Of a stretch of DNA of 64,000 nt, positions 61,829 to 64,000 are shown one piece after another. The stretch's first letter is position 1. The number at the start of each line of letters is the position of its first letter. The stretch comes from Streptomyces sp. NBC_01497 (GTDB lineage: Bacteria; Actinomycetota; Actinomycetes; Streptomycetales; Streptomycetaceae): contig NZ_CP109427.1 in the NCBI RefSeq assembly GCF_036250695.1, positions 1,178,001-1,242,000 on the forward strand, written 5' to 3'. A model generated the notes under the pieces. It searched no databases and was not told the origin of the DNA. It was given only the letters and a program-made list of their open reading frames with translations. The position numbers and the translations under genes are program-made.

Positions 61829-62839
61829 TCAGCCGCCGGGGCGGCGGCGCCCGCCGTCCTCGTAGACCAGTTGCTTGATTCGGCGCAGCACCGGTGAGAC
61901 CTCGACGCGCTGGACGCCGTCGAGCCGGCCGACGGCCCCGTTCAGATAGCGGTAGAGCTCCGCGGCGCCCCGGCAGATGGCGACGGCCGTCAGGTTGCTC
62001 TCGCCCGTCGTGGCGAACACGGCGGCGACCTCCGGCTGCCTGGCCAGGGCCCGTCCGACCGTGTCGAGGGAGCGGGGTTCGGCGGTCACCCACAGGATGG
62101 CGTGGGTGGTGTAGCCGATGGCGTCGGTGGAGAACTCCGTGTCGATGTAGACGCCGCCGGAGCGCAGCAGGTGGTCGAGCCTGCGGCGGACCGCGGACTC
62201 GGAGAGCCCGCAGACCCTGGCGAGTTCGGCGTGCGGCGCGCGGCCGTCCCGCTCCAGCGTCCGCAGGAGCGCCTCGCCCGCCGCGTCGAGCGAGTCCCGG
62301 GTGAGCGGCTGCGCCGGCTCCCCCGCGGCCGCCCACTCGGGGGTCAGCTCCGCGACCAGCTCCGCGTCCGGCGCGGTGTCCTTGCCGAACCAGCTGTTGG
62401 GGCCGCGGAAAAACCGGTGCAGCAGCTGGTGCGCGCGGATGTCCGTGATGCTCGGCGTGCGCGGCAGCTTGCCGAGGATCAGTTCCTCGTGTTCCCCCGC
62501 ACTGGAGAACGACGTCGTGCAGACGATCTCGGTACCCGCCGAGGTGAGCCCGATCCAGCTGGTGTCGGGGCGCCGCGCCAGGGCACGGGCGACGGCTTCG
62601 GCCGCGTCGGGCTTGACCCGGAGGCAGAGCATCCAGCTGTCCTGGCCGAGGAGTTCCGCGTCGCGCACGCCCACGATCCGCAGCTCCATGGCGGAGCTGA
62701 GGCGCCGGAAGCGGCGGGCGATCGTCTGGTCGGAGACGCCGAGGACGGCGGCGATCCTGCTGAAGGAGGCGCGGCCGTCGATCTGCAGCGCGTGCAGCAG
62801 CCGGAAGTCCAGCGTGTCGAAGGTGTGGGTTTCCGCCAC
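61829..62839 (-). CDS. Double Lrp/AsnC-family regulator
   Basis: A 336-residue protein made of two Lrp-like halves. The first (about 1-160) starts DTLDFRLLHALQIDGRASFSRIAAVLGVSDQTIARR, and the second (about 175-330) DAAGEALLRTLERDGRAPHAELARVCGLSESAVRRR, each followed by an effector (RAM) segment. Single Lrp proteins are half this size, so this acts as a built-in dimer. GTG start. It is divergent from the MFS exporter gene 125 bp away, its likely target. Confidence 0.9.
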   Translation of the reverse strand: MAETHTFDTLDFRLLHALQIDGRASFSRIAAVLGVSDQTIARRFRRLSSAMELRIVGVRDAELLGQDSWMLCLRVKPDAAEAVARALARRPDTSWIGLTSAGTEIVCTTSFSSAGEHEELILGKLPRTPSITDIRAHQLLHRFFRGPNSWFGKDTAPDAELVAELTPEWAAAGEPAQPLTRDSLDAAGEALLRTLERDGRAPHAELARVCGLSESAVRRRLDHLLRSGGVYIDTEFSTDAIGYTTHAILWVTAEPRSLDTVGRALARQPEVAAVFATTGESNLTAVAICRGAAELYRYLNGAVGRLDGVQRVEVSPVLRRIKQLVYEDGGRRRPGG

Positions 62840-62963
62840 TGCTCAGCCCCTGGATGTCGAGTATCTGCGCGAGGACGCCACAAACCACCGGAAGCCGCCC
62901 CCCGGTACCGATCGTAGGGCCGACGGGACCTGCCGTTGACCGAGCGAGAGTACGGAGAGATCC

Positions 62964-64000
62964 ATGGGTAAGTGGGGGCCGCTGGTCGCGGTCTGTCTCG
63001 GCACGTTCATGCTGCTGGTGGACGTGTCGATCGTCGTCGTGGCGCTGCCCGCGATGGCCGGCGGGCTGGGGGCGTCGCTGAGCGACCTCCAGTGGGTGAT
63101 GGACATCTACGCCCTGGTGCTGGCGGCGCTGCTGCTGGCCGCGGGTGCGGCGGCCGACGTCGTGGGCGGCCGGCGCATATACGCGGCGGGCATGACACTG
63201 TTCGCGCTGGCGTCGCTGGGCTGCGGCCTGTCGACGAGCGCGCCGGAGCTGATCGCGCTGCGCGCGGTGCAGGGACTGGGCGCGGCGGCGATGTTCGCGA
63301 CGACCCTGTCGCTGCTGGCCGCCGCGTACCAGGGCAAGGACAGGTCGATCGCGCTGGGCGTCTGGGGCGCCGTCAACGGCGCCGCGGCGGCGATCGGCCC
63401 GGTACTGGGCGGGATCCTGACGCAGGGGCTCGGCTGGCGGTGGATCTTCTTCATCAACCTGCCGGTGAGCGTCGTCGCGATCTGGCTGACCCTGCGCGTG
63501 GTGCGCGAGGTCGAGCGGGATCCGGCCCGGCGCGTCGACTGGGCCGGTACGGCGTGCTTCGCGCTGTTCGCGGCGGCGGTGACGTACGGGGCGGTGCGTG
63601 CGGGTGCTGACGGCTGGGTGTCGGCGGCGACGGGCATCACGGGCGCGGTCGCGCTGCTCGCGCTGGTGGCGTTCGTCCTGGTGGAGCGGCGGGTGGCGCA
63701 GCCGCTGATGGACCTGGCGCTGTTTCGCAGGGCGTCCTTCGTGACGGTGATGGGGACGGCGCTGGTCTTCAGCGCGTCGTCGTTCACGATCCTCGCGTAC
63801 GTCTCGGTGTGGCTGCAGACGCTGCTCGGGATGAGCCCGATCACGGGCGGTCTCGCGCTGCTGCCGCTGGCGGCGTCCTCGTTCCTGGTGTCGGCGATCA
63901 CCGGGCGGCTGCTGCACGGGGTGCCCGCGCGCTACCCGGTCGGGATCGGCACGGTGCTGGTGGGCGCGGGCGAGTTCGCGCAGGCGGTGCTGGGCGCGGA
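62964..64000 (+). CDS. DHA2-type MFS drug exporter, truncated by the window edge
   Basis: The first 345 residues of a 14-segment EmrB/QacA-type proton antiporter: LVDVSIVVVALPAMAGGLG (motif D1 in helix 1), LQWVMDIYALVLAALLLAAG, DVVGGRRIYAAG (motif A) and LGWRWIFFINLPVS (helix 5-6, after the GPVLGG motif C). ATG 62964 has GGAGA upstream. The gene continues beyond position 64000. Divergent from the double Lrp regulator. Confidence 0.9.
   Translation, partial: MGKWGPLVAVCLGTFMLLVDVSIVVVALPAMAGGLGASLSDLQWVMDIYALVLAALLLAAGAAADVVGGRRIYAAGMTLFALASLGCGLSTSAPELIALRAVQGLGAAAMFATTLSLLAAAYQGKDRSIALGVWGAVNGAAAAIGPVLGGILTQGLGWRWIFFINLPVSVVAIWLTLRVVREVERDPARRVDWAGTACFALFAAAVTYGAVRAGADGWVSAATGITGAVALLALVAFVLVERRVAQPLMDLALFRRASFVTVMGTALVFSASSFTILAYVSVWLQTLLGMSPITGGLALLPLAASSFLVSAITGRLLHGVPARYPVGIGTVLVGAGEFAQAVLGA

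Overview
The window is about 64 kb of very GC-rich DNA with the features of a Streptomyces-type actinomycete chromosome: many GTG starts and one TTG start, 1 to 4 nt overlaps inside operons, long hairpin terminators without U-tracts, Tat and lipoprotein exports, a SigB/SigF-family sigma factor, and a DyP peroxidase/encapsulin pair. I see no insertion sequence, phage gene or CRISPR array. The only RNA gene is a tRNA-Leu(GAG).

Layout. 0-4 kb: a thioredoxin-reductase-like/methyltransferase fusion, a DyP peroxidase with its encapsulin shell, and a decayed GH54 arabinofuranosidase. 4-11 kb: an aldehyde dehydrogenase divergent from a TetR regulator with an inverted-repeat operator, a FUSC-type membrane protein and a secreted M1 peptidase. 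11-17.4 kb: a LacI-controlled sugar unit (MFS importer plus a 1349-residue GH106-like hydrolase). 17.4-21 kb: a secreted SH3 protein, a DUF4232-like lipoprotein, the sigma factor and the tRNA.

21-31.5 kb and 52.8-58.7 kb appear to form one split oxalate/formate module. It holds formyl-CoA:oxalate CoA-transferase (frc), a probable oxalyl-CoA decarboxylase, an NDP-forming acyl-CoA synthetase, a second sucCD pair with an aldehyde dehydrogenase, two OFA-family transporters (one with an overlapping 48-residue small subunit), a ketopantoate-reductase-family protein that may be an oxalyl-CoA reductase, and fdhD behind a remnant of a molybdopterin oxidoreductase. A shared box with core TACAGT(A/C)T occurs five times in front of four of these units, including the FCD-type GntR regulator gene, which suggests one local regulon.

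31.7-39.8 kb is an eight-gene, translationally coupled operon resembling the ebo/edb clusters of cyanobacteria and pseudomonads (EboA, TatD-like EboB, UbiA-like EboC, EboE, a type I phosphodiesterase). It has an inositol-3-phosphate-synthase-like gene first, where I would expect a dehydroquinate-synthase-like eboD, plus two TIM-barrel isomerases, one with a Tat signal. This is the strongest candidate for a poorly described system.

40-52.3 kb is a sugar-uptake and oxidation locus: a ROK regulator, an Rbs-like ABC importer, a Gfo/Idh/MocA dehydrogenase, an isomerase, and a secreted 1237-residue protein joining a glucose-dehydrogenase-type propeller, PKD, CBM6-like, ThuA and DUF1080 domains. A TTGC-N13-GCAAC element in front of both the ROK gene and the large protein suggests shared control. 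59-64 kb carries an SRPBCC protein, an SBF-type transporter divergent from a LysR regulator, a double Lrp/AsnC regulator and the start of a DHA2-type MFS exporter cut by the window edge. Several intergenic regions are unusual G/T-rich or tandem-repeat tracts. All family assignments come from reading the translated sequences and recalled family features; no search was run.
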